Assembly: GCF_005222915.1 (NCBI RefSeq)
Contig: NZ_STFX01000003.1
Coordinates: 49,811 to 113,810 of the forward strand
Direction: 5' to 3'
DNA length: 64,000 nt
From: Rhizobium sp. FKL33
Lineage (GTDB): Bacteria > Pseudomonadota > Alphaproteobacteria > Rhizobiales > Rhizobiaceae
Made by a program: the position numbers and the translations under genes. The notes beneath the pieces were generated by a model. That model was not told the DNA's origin, did no database searches, and saw only the letters and a list, made by a program, of their open reading frames with translations. This document shows positions 45,087 through 55,377 of the stretch, piece after piece (the stretch's first letter is position 1; the number at the start of each line of letters is the position of its first letter).

Positions 45087-45541
45087 ACGGGTGGCTGCTC
45101 GACACCAACATCGTGTCCGAGTTTTATCCCGGCCGCCAGGGATTGGACCGCGCTATCCTGGATTGGCTGAAAGCGGAATGGTCTGAGGGCCGCGTCTACA
45201 TTTCTGCCGTGACGATTCAGGAAATTGCTAAAGGCGCAGAAAAGCTCTCGAAGTCCAAGAGAGGCGATCCGGCGCGTGCCGAAAAATTGTGGCGCTGGCT
45301 TGAGAACTTGGTCGCTTTATACCGGGAAAGTATTCTTCCAATCGATCTTGTGGTCGCCCTTGACGCAGGACGTTTGGAGGGCGCTGTGATCGCTGACGGT
45401 CACAATCCTCAGTTCGCTGATGTGCTCATCGCCGCAACGGCAAGACATCATCGTCTCGTCGTTCTCAGCAGAAATCTGAGAGATTTCGAGCAACTCGGCA
45501 TAAACTGCATTACGCCCGAAACTATCGTTCGCAGCCCGTAA
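45083..45541 (+). CDS. vapC: VapC-type PIN-domain toxin
   Basis: Probable RNA-cleaving toxin of 152 residues, GTG start. PIN-domain acids are visible: Asp in WLLDTNIVSEF (residue 7), Glu in VTIQEIAKG (about 46), Asp in QFADVLIAATA (about 112) and the later LSRNLRDFE with the fourth acid. The pattern YISAVTIQEIAKGAEKL resembles FitB/VapC toxins partnered with Phd-type antitoxins. The pair lies on the opposite strand to dapE and dapD, ending 44 bases from the dapD stop. Confidence 0.88.
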   Translation: MNGWLLDTNIVSEFYPGRQGLDRAILDWLKAEWSEGRVYISAVTIQEIAKGAEKLSKSKRGDPARAEKLWRWLENLVALYRESILPIDLVVALDAGRLEGAVIADGHNPQFADVLIAATARHHRLVVLSRNLRDFEQLGINCITPETIVRSP

Positions 45542-45562
45542 AAAGGCGCCCGGAAGCGCCTT
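45541..45562 (-). terminator. intrinsic terminator of dapD
   Basis: Seven-base stem AAGGCGC/GCGCCTT with a 6-base loop. On the minus strand it is followed by a run of T, so it ends dapD transcription before the toxin-antitoxin genes; it overlaps the toxin stop. Confidence 0.75.
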
Positions 45563-45584
45563 GATCTCTCGCATACGAATCGCC

Positions 45585-46442
45585 TCAGTCGCGCAGCAAC
45601 TCGTTGATGCCGGTCTTGGAGCGGGTCTGCGCGTCGACGCGCTTGACGATGACGGCGCAATAGAGGTTCGGAGCAACAACGCCGTTCGGCATCAAGTTGC
45701 CGCTGCCCATCGAGCCGGCGACGACGACGGAGTAGGGCGGCACTTCGCCATAGGTGACTTCGCCGGTGGCGCGATCGACGATCTTGGTCGACTTGCCGAT
45801 GAACACGCCCATGCCGAGCACCGAGCCTTCGCGCACGATGCAGCCTTCGACGACTTCAGAGCGGGCGCCGATGAAGCAATTGTCTTCGATGATGGTCGGG
45901 CCGGCCTGCATCGGCTCCAGCACGCCGCCGATGCCGACGCCGCCCGACAGATGCACATGCTTGCCGATCTGGGCGCAGGAGCCGACGGTGGCCCAGGTGT
46001 CGACCATCGTGCCTTCACCGACATAGGCGCCGAGATTGACGAAAGACGGCATCAGGATGGCGTTGGGGGCGATATAGGCCGAACGGCGGACGACGGCGTT
46101 CGGCACGGCGCGGAACCCGGCCTTCTCGAATTCGTTGGCGCTCCAGCCGTCGAACTTGGACGGCACCTTGTCCCACCAGGTGGAATCGCCTGGACCGCCC
46201 TTGATGATTTCCATGGCGTTGAGTCGGAAGGAGAGCAGAACCGCCTTCTTCAGCCATTGATGCACGGTCCATGCGCCGTCCTCGCCGCGGGTCGCGACGC
46301 GCACTTTCCCGGCGTCGAGCAGGTTCAGCGCGGTTTCGACGGCGTCGCGGATCTCGCCTCTGGTCGAAGTCGAAACGGAATCGCGATTGTCGAAGGCGGC
46401 GTCGATGGTCTTTTCGAGCGAGGCGAGGTCATGGACGGTCAT
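45585..46442 (-). CDS. dapD: 2,3,4,5-tetrahydropyridine-2,6-dicarboxylate N-succinyltransferase
   Basis: Adds a succinyl group from succinyl-CoA in the succinylase branch of lysine synthesis; 285 residues. The C-terminal half is a left-handed hexapeptide-repeat helix (INAIL-like [56 protein letters not shown] over several turns), with the conserved [14 protein letters not shown] segment. The N-terminal helical part fits DapD. It works one step before DapC and DapE. Confidence 0.95.
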   Translation of the reverse strand: MTVHDLASLEKTIDAAFDNRDSVSTSTRGEIRDAVETALNLLDAGKVRVATRGEDGAWTVHQWLKKAVLLSFRLNAMEIIKGGPGDSTWWDKVPSKFDGWSANEFEKAGFRAVPNAVVRRSAYIAPNAILMPSFVNLGAYVGEGTMVDTWATVGSCAQIGKHVHLSGGVGIGGVLEPMQAGPTIIEDNCFIGARSEVVEGCIVREGSVLGMGVFIGKSTKIVDRATGEVTYGEVPPYSVVVAGSMGSGNLMPNGVVAPNLYCAVIVKRVDAQTRSKTGINELLRD

Positions 46443-46516
46443 GGGAATTCCTTAAGCTTTGAAGGATTATCCTGCCAGAATAACGAAAAACTGGGCCGGT
46501 TGCGGCTCTATAGCGG

Positions 46517-47404
46517 ATGGAAATAAGCATGGCAAAGGGGAAAACCGACGAACTCAGGCGCAAGGACGGCGTGTGGGATCCCCTGCGCAGTAGCCGCAGC
46601 GACCTCAAGCGCGCCGAGCGCATTCCGGGAACCCCGCAATCCCTGTCGCCAGCCTATCGCCTAGCTTTCGCGGACAATGATTTTCTCTGCCGAGAGGAGT
46701 TGCGCCCGGTGCGGCTGCAACTCGAATTGCTGAAAGTCGAAATGCTGCTTACCGAATACGGCATCCGCTCGACCGTGGTGATGTTCGGCGGCGCGCGCAT
46801 TCCCGCTCCCGGCCAACCGGCCTGGGCTGCCAAGAACGCCGGCCAGAAAGCCAATCTCGAAGCGGCGTCCGTCTTTTATGACGAAGCCCGCAAATTCGCC
46901 CGCCTGTGCTCGGAATGGTCGGCGGGACATGACTACAAGGAATATGTGGTGGTGACGGGCGGCGGTCCCGGCGTGATGGAAGCGGGCAATCGCGGCGCCG
47001 CCGATGTCGGCGCGCCTTCGATCGGGCTCAACGTGGTGCTGCCGCACGAACAGGCGCCGAACCCCTATGTCACGCCGGAACTTAGCTTCAATTTCCATTA
47101 TTTCGCCATCCGCAAGATGCATTTCCTGATGCGGGCCAAGGCGATCACCGTCTTCCCCGGCGGCTTCGGCACGTTGGACGAATTGTTCGAAACGATCACA
47201 TTGATGCAGACTGGCCGCATGGCGAAAGTGCCGTTGATCCTGTTCGGCGAACAGTTCTGGCGGAGGGTCGTAGATTTTGACGCGCTCGCGGAATTTGGCA
47301 CGATCGCGCCCGAGGATGTCGACCTCATAAGCTTCGTCAACACCGCCGACGAGGCCTGCGCCATCATCAAGCGCTTCTATGAAAAGGAAAACGGCGCCTC
47401 CTGA
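46517..47404 (+). CDS. LOG family (TIGR00730) Rossmann-fold protein
   Basis: Protein of 295 residues carrying both LOG motifs: TGGGPGVMEAGNRGA (about 148) and PGGFGTLDELFE (about 212). Plant and bacterial LOG proteins release free cytokinin bases from nucleoside monophosphates; some bacterial ones are nucleotide 5'-monophosphate nucleosidases (PpnN-like). This longer form has an N-terminal extension of about 80 residues. A second ATG at 46529 is possible. It is divergent from dapD (74 bases). Confidence 0.85.
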   Translation: MEISMAKGKTDELRRKDGVWDPLRSSRSDLKRAERIPGTPQSLSPAYRLAFADNDFLCREELRPVRLQLELLKVEMLLTEYGIRSTVVMFGGARIPAPGQPAWAAKNAGQKANLEAASVFYDEARKFARLCSEWSAGHDYKEYVVVTGGGPGVMEAGNRGAADVGAPSIGLNVVLPHEQAPNPYVTPELSFNFHYFAIRKMHFLMRAKAITVFPGGFGTLDELFETITLMQTGRMAKVPLILFGEQFWRRVVDFDALAEFGTIAPEDVDLISFVNTADEACAIIKRFYEKENGAS

Positions 47405-47416
47405 CGGAGACGCCGT
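47391..47416. terminator. terminator between LOG and EF-hand genes
   Basis: Stem ACGGCGCCTCC/GGAGACGCCGT with one mismatch and a 4-base loop overlaps the LOG stop. On the minus strand it is followed by TTTT, making it the EF-hand gene terminator. Confidence 0.6.
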
Positions 47417-47438
47417 GATGCCATCGGCTTGGAGCAGG

Positions 47439-47954
47439 TCAGCCCTGCTTCTTGGCCTTGGTCGCCAGGAATTCCTGAGCGGTGATGAAGCCGTCCTTGT
47501 TGGCGTCGCGGCGCTGGAACATGCGGTCGGCGACCCGGTCCAGTTCTTCCTTGGACAGCTTGCCGTCCTTGTTGGCGTCGATCTTGTCGAAATGCTTGAT
47601 CACGCCATTCGGCAGTCGCGCGGGTGCGGCGAGGTTGGCATTGGGCTCGGCCTTAACCTTCTGGCGATAGGCCTTTAAAGCGTCCTTGCCGGCTTCGACT
47701 TCTTGTTTGGACAGGAAGCCGTCCTTGTTGGCGTCCACCACCGAAAGGGTAGTGTTCATGGCTGCTTCCATTTCTTGCTTGGAAACCTTGCCATCCTTGT
47801 TGGTGTCGAGGCGCTTGATCATATAGGCGACGCGCTGCTCGCGTTTGGCGGGATCCTTTGCGGTCGTGGAGGGCGTCGTGGCTGCAAAAGCGGCGCCGCT
47901 GGTGGCAGCGACGGCAAGCGCGAGGGTGGAGGCGATAAGTGTCTTGGCGTTCAT
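47439..47954 (-). CDS. secreted EF-hand calcium-binding protein
   Basis: Protein of 171 residues with a signal peptide (MNAKTLIASTLALAVAATSG, cleavage likely after AAFA). Four complete EF-hand loops are visible at residues 50-61 (DTNKDGKVSKQE), 74-85 (DANKDGFLSKQE), 126-137 (DANKDGKLSKEE) and 150-161 (DANKDGFITAQE), each with Asp at positions 1, 3 or 5 and Glu at 12. They form two pairs joined by a basic linker. Expected to bind calcium in the periplasm, as calsymin-like proteins of rhizobia do. The start at 47954 begins the signal sequence; the longer frame is rejected. Confidence 0.88.
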   Translation of the reverse strand: MNAKTLIASTLALAVAATSGAAFAATTPSTTAKDPAKREQRVAYMIKRLDTNKDGKVSKQEMEAAMNTTLSVVDANKDGFLSKQEVEAGKDALKAYRQKVKAEPNANLAAPARLPNGVIKHFDKIDANKDGKLSKEELDRVADRMFQRRDANKDGFITAQEFLATKAKKQG

Positions 47955-48099
47955 GATATCAACCTTTCTCTGGTCGCGGCCGGGCGGGGGAGGAACCGGC
48001 CTTGTCATCGTCGCGCTGGACAGATCCGATCGCGACGTTGACCTCATGAATAGAGGAAGGGCGCTGAACGGGGCCTGAATGACCCGTTCAGCAAGTTGT

Positions 48100-48801
48100 T
48101 CACACGACGGCGCGCAGGAAATCGGCGAGATTGTCGGTGATGAAATCGATCGCGGGATCACGCTCGTCGGGGATTTCCCAGCGTTCGAGGTGATGGTCCT
48201 TGTTGAGGGGGACGATCAGAACCGTCTTCATGCCGAGAGCGCGCGGGATCTGGAGATTGCGAGGCAGATCCTCGAACATCGCGGCTTGGCGCGTTTCCAC
48301 CCGGTGCAGGCTCGCGAATTTGTCGTAGGTCGAGCCCGCCGGCTTCGGCACGTAGTCCGCCGCGACGATGTCGAATATATCCTCGAAGTGGTGGAGTATG
48401 CCGAGTGCGCGTGCGGCTTCCTCGGCATGTTTGACCGTGCCGTTGGTGAGAATGAACTTGCGTCCGGGCAGCGCCTTGATCGCCTCGCTCAGCCCTTCGT
48501 CGACCGCGAGACCCGAATAATCGATGCGATGGGCCGCTTCCAGAAAGGCTGATGGCTCGAGGCCGTGGTGATGCATCAGCCCGCGCAGCGTGGTGCCATG
48601 TTCGTGATAATAGAGCTTCTGCAGCTTGCGCGCCTCGTCCACCTCGAGCCCGAGCAACTCAGCCACGAACGCGGTCATGTTACGGTCGATCTGCGCGAAC
48701 AGATCGACGTGATGTGGATAGAGCGTGTTGTCGAGATCGAACACCCATTCCGTCACATGGGCGAAGTCGGCTTTCGAAGGCAGGGCGCGTTTGTCTGTCA
48801 T
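48100..48801 (-). CDS. HAD-family pyrimidine 5'-nucleotidase
   Basis: Predicted nucleotidase of 233 residues. HAD motif I is VFDLDNTLYPHHV (about 20-32), with the cap domain in between, motif II ILTNGT (about 117), motif III lysine in VPKPAGSTYDKF and motif IV in MFEDLPRNL. This matches the Sdt1/YjjG-like pyrimidine 5'-nucleotidase subfamily (TIGR01993). Substrate inferred from family. Fifty-five bases after chrA on the same strand. Confidence 0.88.
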   Translation of the reverse strand: MTDKRALPSKADFAHVTEWVFDLDNTLYPHHVDLFAQIDRNMTAFVAELLGLEVDEARKLQKLYYHEHGTTLRGLMHHHGLEPSAFLEAAHRIDYSGLAVDEGLSEAIKALPGRKFILTNGTVKHAEEAARALGILHHFEDIFDIVAADYVPKPAGSTYDKFASLHRVETRQAAMFEDLPRNLQIPRALGMKTVLIVPLNKDHHLERWEIPDERDPAIDFITDNLADFLRAVV

Positions 48802-48856
48802 GCCACGGGTTATGACAGGGATGGCGAAATTGGCAAGTCTGTTCGACGCCGCTTCG

Positions 48857-50221
48857 TCAGGTCGCTTGCCCGGCCAGCAAACCGGCCCCGGCCAGCAGCG
48901 CCAGCGTCTTGAACACGCCGAGCTTCAGCCGGAAGAGCGCGATCGCCGCCAGCGCCGTCAGCGCAAGCTGAACGATATCGACCGACGCCGGTTCGGGAAG
49001 GCTCATTCGGAAGGGGCCTTCCTCGAACTTGACGTGCCGGGCGAAAAGAACATGAGTCCCGAACCAGAGCGCGAGGTTGAAGATGACGCCGGTGACGGCC
49101 GCCGAAATCGCCGCCAGCGCGCCCGACAGGGCCTGGTTGGAGCGCAGCTTCTCGATCCAGGGCGCGCCGAGAAAGATCCAGAGGAAGCATGGCGTGAACG
49201 TGACCCAGGTGGTGAGCAGCGCCCCGAGCGCGCCGCCGAAAAGCGGCGACATATCGCCGGGCGCGCGAAAACCGGCGATAAAGCCGACGAAGCTCAGCAC
49301 CAGGACCAGAGGCCCCGGCGTGGTTTCCGCAAGACCGAGACCGTCGAGCATCTCGCCCGGCTTCAGCCAATGATAATGATCGACCGCCTGCTGCGCGACA
49401 TAGGAGAGCACGGCATAGGCGCCGCCAAAGGTGACGACAGCCATCTGCGAGAAGAACAGGCTGATGTCGAGATAGACGCTGGAGCCGAGGCCGTAGGCGA
49501 CGAGAAGCGCGAATGGCGCAGCCCACAGCGCCGACCAGACGACCGCCGCCGCGATCGAACCGCGCCAGCTTGCCGGACGGCCCGGATGATCCGCGTCGAT
49601 GACAGCCGGACGGTCTCTCGACGCTGTATGATGTGCGCCGCTGGTGAACAGTTCGGGCGCGAAGCGAAAGCCGGCATATCCGATCAGCGCCGCCGCCAGG
49701 ATCACCAGCGGAAAGGGTGCGGCGAAGGCGAACAGGGCAATGAAGGCCGAAAGCGCGATTGCGCGCATGGCGTTGTTCTTGAGCGAGCGCTTGCCGACGC
49801 GGATCAGAGCTTCGATCACGATCACCAGCACAGCTGCCTTCAAGCCCATGAAGGCGCTGTCGAGCAGGCCGGTCTGGCCCCAGATAGCGTAGATAGCGGA
49901 GAGGCCGAGGATTACGAAAAATCCGGGCAGGATGAAGAGCAGGCCCGCGATCAGCCCACCGCGCCAGCCATGCAGCAGCCAGCCGATATAGGTGGCGAGC
50001 TGTTGGGCCTCGGGGCCCGGCAGCAGCATGCAGAAATTGAGCGCGTGCAGGAAGCGGCTCTCCGAGATCCATCGCCTGTCTTCGACGAGTTCCTTGTGCA
50101 TCAGCGCGATCTGCCCGGCAGGGCCGCCGAAACTGAGGACGCCGATCTTCGCCCAGACGCGGGCGGCGTCGCCGAAGCTCGGATGAGGGGGGCGGATGGA
50201 GAGCTGTTCCAAATCGCTCAT
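48857..50221 (-). CDS. chrA: chromate transporter ChrA (long chain)
   Basis: Inner-membrane carrier of 454 residues with two homologous CHR domains. The first domain has FGGPAGQIALMHKELVEDRRW and LLPGPEAQQLATYIGWLLHGWRGG. The second has FGGAYAVLSYVAQQAVDHYHWL and ETTPGPLVLVLSFVGFIAG. Members expel chromate, probably in exchange for protons or other anions. Domain order and length fit the two-domain proteobacterial form. Confidence 0.92.
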   Translation of the reverse strand: MSDLEQLSIRPPHPSFGDAARVWAKIGVLSFGGPAGQIALMHKELVEDRRWISESRFLHALNFCMLLPGPEAQQLATYIGWLLHGWRGGLIAGLLFILPGFFVILGLSAIYAIWGQTGLLDSAFMGLKAAVLVIVIEALIRVGKRSLKNNAMRAIALSAFIALFAFAAPFPLVILAAALIGYAGFRFAPELFTSGAHHTASRDRPAVIDADHPGRPASWRGSIAAAVVWSALWAAPFALLVAYGLGSSVYLDISLFFSQMAVVTFGGAYAVLSYVAQQAVDHYHWLKPGEMLDGLGLAETTPGPLVLVLSFVGFIAGFRAPGDMSPLFGGALGALLTTWVTFTPCFLWIFLGAPWIEKLRSNQALSGALAAISAAVTGVIFNLALWFGTHVLFARHVKFEEGPFRMSLPEPASVDIVQLALTALAAIALFRLKLGVFKTLALLAGAGLLAGQAT

Positions 50222-50268
50222 TCGGGTCCCGCGTTTACCTTATTGAAATTTTTTTCGTGCGGCCGATC

Positions 50269-50297
50269 CTTGACTCTCGGACGCCTCGACCCTAAAT
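50269..50297 (+). promoter_or_regulatory. heat-shock (RpoH-like) promoter of groESL
   Basis: CTTGAC (50269-50274) and CCTAAAT (50291-50297) are separated by 16 bases, close to the alphaproteobacterial RpoH pattern CTTG-N17-CCnTAT. It lies just upstream of the CIRCE element. Confidence 0.6.
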
Positions 50298-50306
50298 CCA
50301 GTGCCG

Positions 50307-50333
50307 CTAGCACTCCATAGGAGGGAGTGCTAA
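50307..50333. promoter_or_regulatory. CIRCE element (HrcA operator) of groESL
   Basis: CTAGCACTC and GAGTGCTAA with a 9-base spacer differ from the CIRCE consensus (TTAGCACTC-N9-GAGTGCTAA) at one base. HrcA bound here represses groESL without heat stress. Together with the heat-shock promoter this gives dual control. Confidence 0.93.
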
Positions 50334-50387
50334 CAACCTTTCCCCCGGGCCTGACCCGGTAATGTCATTTGATCGAGGAAACAGACA

Positions 50388-50684
50388 ATGGCAAGCACCA
50401 ATTTCCGCCCGCTTCACGACCGCGTCGTGGTTCGTCGCGTTGCATCCGAAGAAAAGACCAAGGGCGGCATCATCATCCCGGACACCGCCAAGGAAAAGCC
50501 GCAGGAAGGCGAAATCGTCGCCGTCGGCTCCGGCGTGCGCGATGACAAGGGCAATCTCGTTGCTCTCGACGTCAAGGCCGGCGACCGCGTTCTGTTCGGC
50601 AAGTGGTCGGGCACCGAAGTCAAGCTCGATGGCGAAGACCTTCTGATCATGAAGGAATCCGACATCATGGGCATCATCGGCTGA
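50388..50684 (+). CDS. groES: co-chaperonin GroES
   Basis: Ten-kilodalton lid of the GroEL folding chamber, 98 residues. [33 protein letters not shown] contains the mobile loop (KTKGGI) that docks to GroEL, and [30 protein letters not shown] is typical of the C-terminus. A GAGGAAA ribosome-binding site precedes it. Sixty bases separate it from groEL. Confidence 0.97.
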   Translation: MASTNFRPLHDRVVVRRVASEEKTKGGIIIPDTAKEKPQEGEIVAVGSGVRDDKGNLVALDVKAGDRVLFGKWSGTEVKLDGEDLLIMKESDIMGIIG

Positions 50685-50726
50685 TTGCCGGTTTCGTCAA
50701 ATTCCAAGCAAACCAATGGGCAATGA

Positions 50727-52502
<1,776 letters not shown>

Positions 52503-52524
52503 TCTGATCCACCGGTCAGAATTG

Positions 52525-52552
52525 GGGAGCGGCTCTCGGGCCGCTCCCTTTT
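52525..52552 (+). terminator. groESL intrinsic terminator
   Basis: Eight-base stem GGGAGCGG/CCGCTCCC with an 8-base loop followed by TTTT. It is the fourth hairpin after groEL. Confidence 0.85.
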
Positions 52553-52616
52553 GGTTTGTTGGCATAAAAAACGGCCCCAGTTTCCTGAGACCGCTTTGAC
52601 TGACCTATTGATGCAA

Positions 52617-53561
52617 TCAGAGACGTCCCACCCGCTCTGTCAGCAGGTCGAAAAACGCCTGGGCGTCGATGTCCTTCATCACCATCGCGTTCTTCTCGCG
52701 CTTGGTGACGCGCCACCAGTCGATGACGGTCATGCCCACAGTTAGCTCCGAGTCGAGCTCGATTTCGACATTGCAATGACGACCGGAAAAGATCTCCGGC
52801 TTGATGAGATAGGCGATCACGGTGGGATCATGCAGCGGGCCGCCGTCGGAGCCGTATTTCTCGACATCGAAACGCTCGAAAAAATCGAGCATTTCGGCGA
52901 GCGCCACACCGGCGCGGTTGCCGAGCGCGCGGATCTTTTCGACGCGGGCTTTGAGCGTCAGCACCTTGTGCGTCAGGTCGAGCGGCATCATGGTGACGGG
53001 AGCGCCCGACTTGAGAACAATGCTGGCGGCTTCGGGGTCGACATAGATGTTGAATTCGGCGGACGGGGTGATGTTGCCGACTTCGAAATAAGCGCCGCCC
53101 ATCATCACCACTTCCTTGACCCTGGCGACGATGTCGGGCGCGCGCTGGAAGGCGGTGGCGACATTGGTCATCGGCCCGAGCGTGCAGAGCGTGACCGTCC
53201 CCGCCTCATGCGTCCTCAGCGTGTCGATGATGAAATCGACGCCGTTCACCGCCTGCAGCGGCATGGTCGGCTCGAAAAGCTCCGGGCCGTCGAGGCCGGT
53301 CGGGCCATGCACATATTCCGCGGTCACCGGCGGGCGCTTGAGCGGCCGGTCGCAGCCTGCGAAGACCTTCACGTCCGTGCGGCCGGAAAATTCGCAGACG
53401 ATGCGGGCGTTGGTCTGCGTGCGCGACAGCGGCACATTGCCGGCCACCGTGGTGACGCCGAGCAGGTCGATCTCCTCGGGAGAGCCCAAAGCGAGCATGA
53501 TGGCGGCCGCGTCGTCCTGGCCAGGGTCGGTGTCGATGATGATCTTTCGCGGATTGGCCAT
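52617..53561 (-). CDS. nucleoside hydrolase (inosine-uridine preferring)
   Basis: Cleaves ribonucleosides to base and ribose; 314 residues. The calcium-binding signature DTDPGQDDAAAI is at residues 10-21, and NITPSAEFNIYVDPEAA and GPLHDPTVIAYL (with catalytic Asp/His neighbours) match the family. The start at 53561 places DTDPGQDD at the usual position; the longer frame is a shadow. Ribose released could be used by the ribokinase further left in the window. Confidence 0.9.
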   Translation of the reverse strand: MANPRKIIIDTDPGQDDAAAIMLALGSPEEIDLLGVTTVAGNVPLSRTQTNARIVCEFSGRTDVKVFAGCDRPLKRPPVTAEYVHGPTGLDGPELFEPTMPLQAVNGVDFIIDTLRTHEAGTVTLCTLGPMTNVATAFQRAPDIVARVKEVVMMGGAYFEVGNITPSAEFNIYVDPEAASIVLKSGAPVTMMPLDLTHKVLTLKARVEKIRALGNRAGVALAEMLDFFERFDVEKYGSDGGPLHDPTVIAYLIKPEIFSGRHCNVEIELDSELTVGMTVIDWWRVTKREKNAMVMKDIDAQAFFDLLTERVGRL

Positions 53562-53630
53562 GTCGGCGCCGGTCCTCTTCTTATTGATTTCGCGGCGACT
53601 ATTGCCTGCTGCCGCCGCAAGCGCAAGCGT

Positions 53631-53659
53631 CTTGCAAGTCCATCCGCAAGTCACCATAT
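53631..53659 (+). promoter_or_regulatory. RpoH-like promoter of the small heat-shock gene
   Basis: CTTGCA (53631-53636) and CCATAT (53654-53659) with a 17-base spacer match the rhizobial RpoH pattern. It points to a transcript start near 53666. Confidence 0.6.
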
Positions 53660-53696
53660 GTCGTCTTGCCGGACGCTTGAACGAGGCCCGGCGATT

Positions 53697-53715
53697 GTCG
53701 CTTGCAGCCAAGGAC
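53697..53715 (+). promoter_or_regulatory. ROSE-like RNA thermometer hairpin masking the ribosome-binding site
   Basis: In the transcript, GUCGCUUG pairs with CAAGGAC through a 4-base loop, leaving one G bulged. The 5' side contains UCGCU, matching the U-pyrimidine-GCU motif of ROSE elements, and the 3' side is the AAGGA ribosome-binding site (53710-53714). ROSE elements melt on heating to allow translation of small heat-shock genes. An upstream hairpin GCCGG/CCGGC (53668-53692) fits the usual multi-hairpin leader. Confidence 0.65.
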
Positions 53716-53724
53716 ATGAACGGA

Positions 53725-54159
53725 ATGAACACGCGTATTGCCCCTTTCGCCAGCCCGCTTCTTCTGGGCTTCGACGCCATGGAAAAGACGCTCGAACGTC
53801 TCGCCAAGAACAATGACGGCTATCCCCCGTACAATATCGAACGTCTGAAGGCCAACGCCGCCGCCGGCGAGCCCGAACGCCTGCGGATCACGCTGGCCGT
53901 GGCCGGGTTCGGCGAGGACGATCTCGATGTGACCACCGAAGAGAACCAGCTGATCATCCGCGGCCGCCAGGCCGAGCAGGGTGAGCGCGAGTTTCTTTAT
54001 CGCGGCATCGCCTCGCGGCAGTTTCAGCGCTGCTTCATGCTGGCCGACGGAATGCAGGTCATCGGCGCTAGCCTCAAGAACGGACTGCTCTCCGTCGACC
54101 TCATTCGTCCGGAACCCGAAAAGCTTGTGCGAAAAATTAACATCTCTGTTTCAGAATGA
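53725..54159 (+). CDS. Hsp20 family small heat-shock protein
   Basis: Alpha-crystallin-type chaperone of 144 residues. The N-terminus MNTRIAPFASPLLLGFDAMEKTLERL precedes the crystallin domain (YPPYNIERL, RITLAVAGFGEDDLDVTTEENQLIIRGRQ, FLYRGIASRQFQRCFMLADGM, VIGASLKNGLLSVDL), and a short IxI-like tail ends it (INISV). The ATG at 53725 is preferred over 53716 because AAGGA lies ten bases upstream. Followed 52 bases later by a DUF1150 gene, a pairing seen in many rhizobia. Confidence 0.92.
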   Translation: MNTRIAPFASPLLLGFDAMEKTLERLAKNNDGYPPYNIERLKANAAAGEPERLRITLAVAGFGEDDLDVTTEENQLIIRGRQAEQGEREFLYRGIASRQFQRCFMLADGMQVIGASLKNGLLSVDLIRPEPEKLVRKINISVSE

Positions 54160-54211
54160 TGGTTGGACGGGATTGGCCCCGCGTCTTCCGAAGCATGAAG
54201 GAGGCAATAGA

Positions 54212-54469
54212 ATGGCCGCAAGACCCACACTGGATCGCTTGACACGTAGCGAGTTCGCGCATCTCGGCGCTGGAAAGCTCGGCTATATCCGCAAGATGCG
54301 TTCAGAAGACGTGTCGCGTGTTTTTCCCGAAGCCCCGAACCTCAATCCAGGTCTCGACCTCTGGGCGCTGTTCGGCGCCGACGGCACGCCGATTCTTCTC
54401 ACCGACAATCGCTCTTCGACCTTCTTTAAGGCCGCCGAGGATGATTTGCAGACGGTAAGTCTACACTAG
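54212..54469 (+). CDS. DUF1150 family protein
   Basis: Small protein of 85 residues matching DUF1150 (FAHLGAGKLGYIRKMRSEDV, LWALFGADGTPILLTDN). The function is unknown; it is regularly found behind small heat-shock genes in Hyphomicrobiales, so a role in the heat response is likely. The start at 54212 has GGAGG upstream; the longer open frame is a shadow of hsp20. Confidence 0.88.
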   Translation: MAARPTLDRLTRSEFAHLGAGKLGYIRKMRSEDVSRVFPEAPNLNPGLDLWALFGADGTPILLTDNRSSTFFKAAEDDLQTVSLH

Positions 54470-54477
54470 CTTATATT

Positions 54478-54508
54478 CCGCAATCCGGCTGCTCTTGCCG
54501 GATTGCGG
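54478..54508 (+). terminator. terminator of the hsp20-DUF1150 operon
   Basis: Perfect 11-base stem CCGCAATCCGG/CCGGATTGCGG with a 9-base loop, nine bases after the DUF1150 stop. Confidence 0.75.
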
Positions 54509-54564
54509 CGTCTCGCCTAACGTCACGAGCAAGCGCGCTCTTCGCGCGGGCGGGGAGGGCGGGA

Positions 54565-55374
54565 ATGTACAGGCAGGACGATCAGCTGATTGATTTCGAG
54601 CGTGACGGCCTGGCTGTTGCGCGGACGCCCGAAAAGACCGGCGTCACCGCAGTCGACGGCGCCCGGATATGGTGGGCGCTTCATGGTGAACGCGGCCCCT
54701 GCGCCTTCCTGCTCCACGGCGGTCTCGGGCATAGCGGCAATTGGGCCAATCAGATTGAGCCACTCCTTGAAGCCGGCTACCGGCTCCTGCTGATCGATAC
54801 GCGTGGTCATGGCCGCAGCACTCGCGACGGACGACCCTTCAGTTATCGGCTGCTCGGCCAGGATGTGATCGCGGTTTGCGACGAACTGGAGGTCGAACGC
54901 TTCGCCGTCATCGGCTGGAGCGACGGAGCCTGCACCGGGCTCGAGCTTTGCCGCAGCCATCCCGGTCGCGTCGCCGGCCTGTTCTTCTTTGCCTGCAATG
55001 TCGATCCCTTCGGCGTCATGCCGTTCAAGCTGACGCCCGTGATCGAACGCTGCCTCTCGAGAAACCGCAACGACTATGCGCTCTTGTCGGAAACGCCCGA
55101 GGCTTTTCAGGAGTTCGCCGATGCGGTGTCGCTGATGCAGCGCAACGAACCCAACCTGTCGGCGCAGGACCTTGAAACGATCCGGACCCCGGTTGCCGTC
55201 GCGCAGGCGGAATTTGACGAATTCATCGCGCCGGAACATGCCGAATACCTCGCCCATGCCCTGCCGAATGGCAGACTGGCCCGTCTGCCGGGCGTCAGCC
55301 ATTTTGCGCCGATCCAGCGGCCGCATGTGTTCAATGCGGCCGCCCTGGCGTTTCTCAAGAGTTTGAAATTCTGA
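54565..55374 (+). CDS. alpha/beta fold hydrolase
   Basis: Predicted hydrolase of 269 residues. The oxyanion motif LLHGGLGHSGNW (about 49), the nucleophile elbow GWSDGA with Ser near residue 118, and a final His in PGVSHFAPIQRP form the expected catalytic set; the acid is probably Asp in EFDEFIAPEH. No substrate is evident. Stands alone, convergent with trmB (3 bases between stops). Confidence 0.85.
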   Translation: MYRQDDQLIDFERDGLAVARTPEKTGVTAVDGARIWWALHGERGPCAFLLHGGLGHSGNWANQIEPLLEAGYRLLLIDTRGHGRSTRDGRPFSYRLLGQDVIAVCDELEVERFAVIGWSDGACTGLELCRSHPGRVAGLFFFACNVDPFGVMPFKLTPVIERCLSRNRNDYALLSETPEAFQEFADAVSLMQRNEPNLSAQDLETIRTPVAVAQAEFDEFIAPEHAEYLAHALPNGRLARLPGVSHFAPIQRPHVFNAAALAFLKSLKF

Positions 55375-55377
55375 AAA

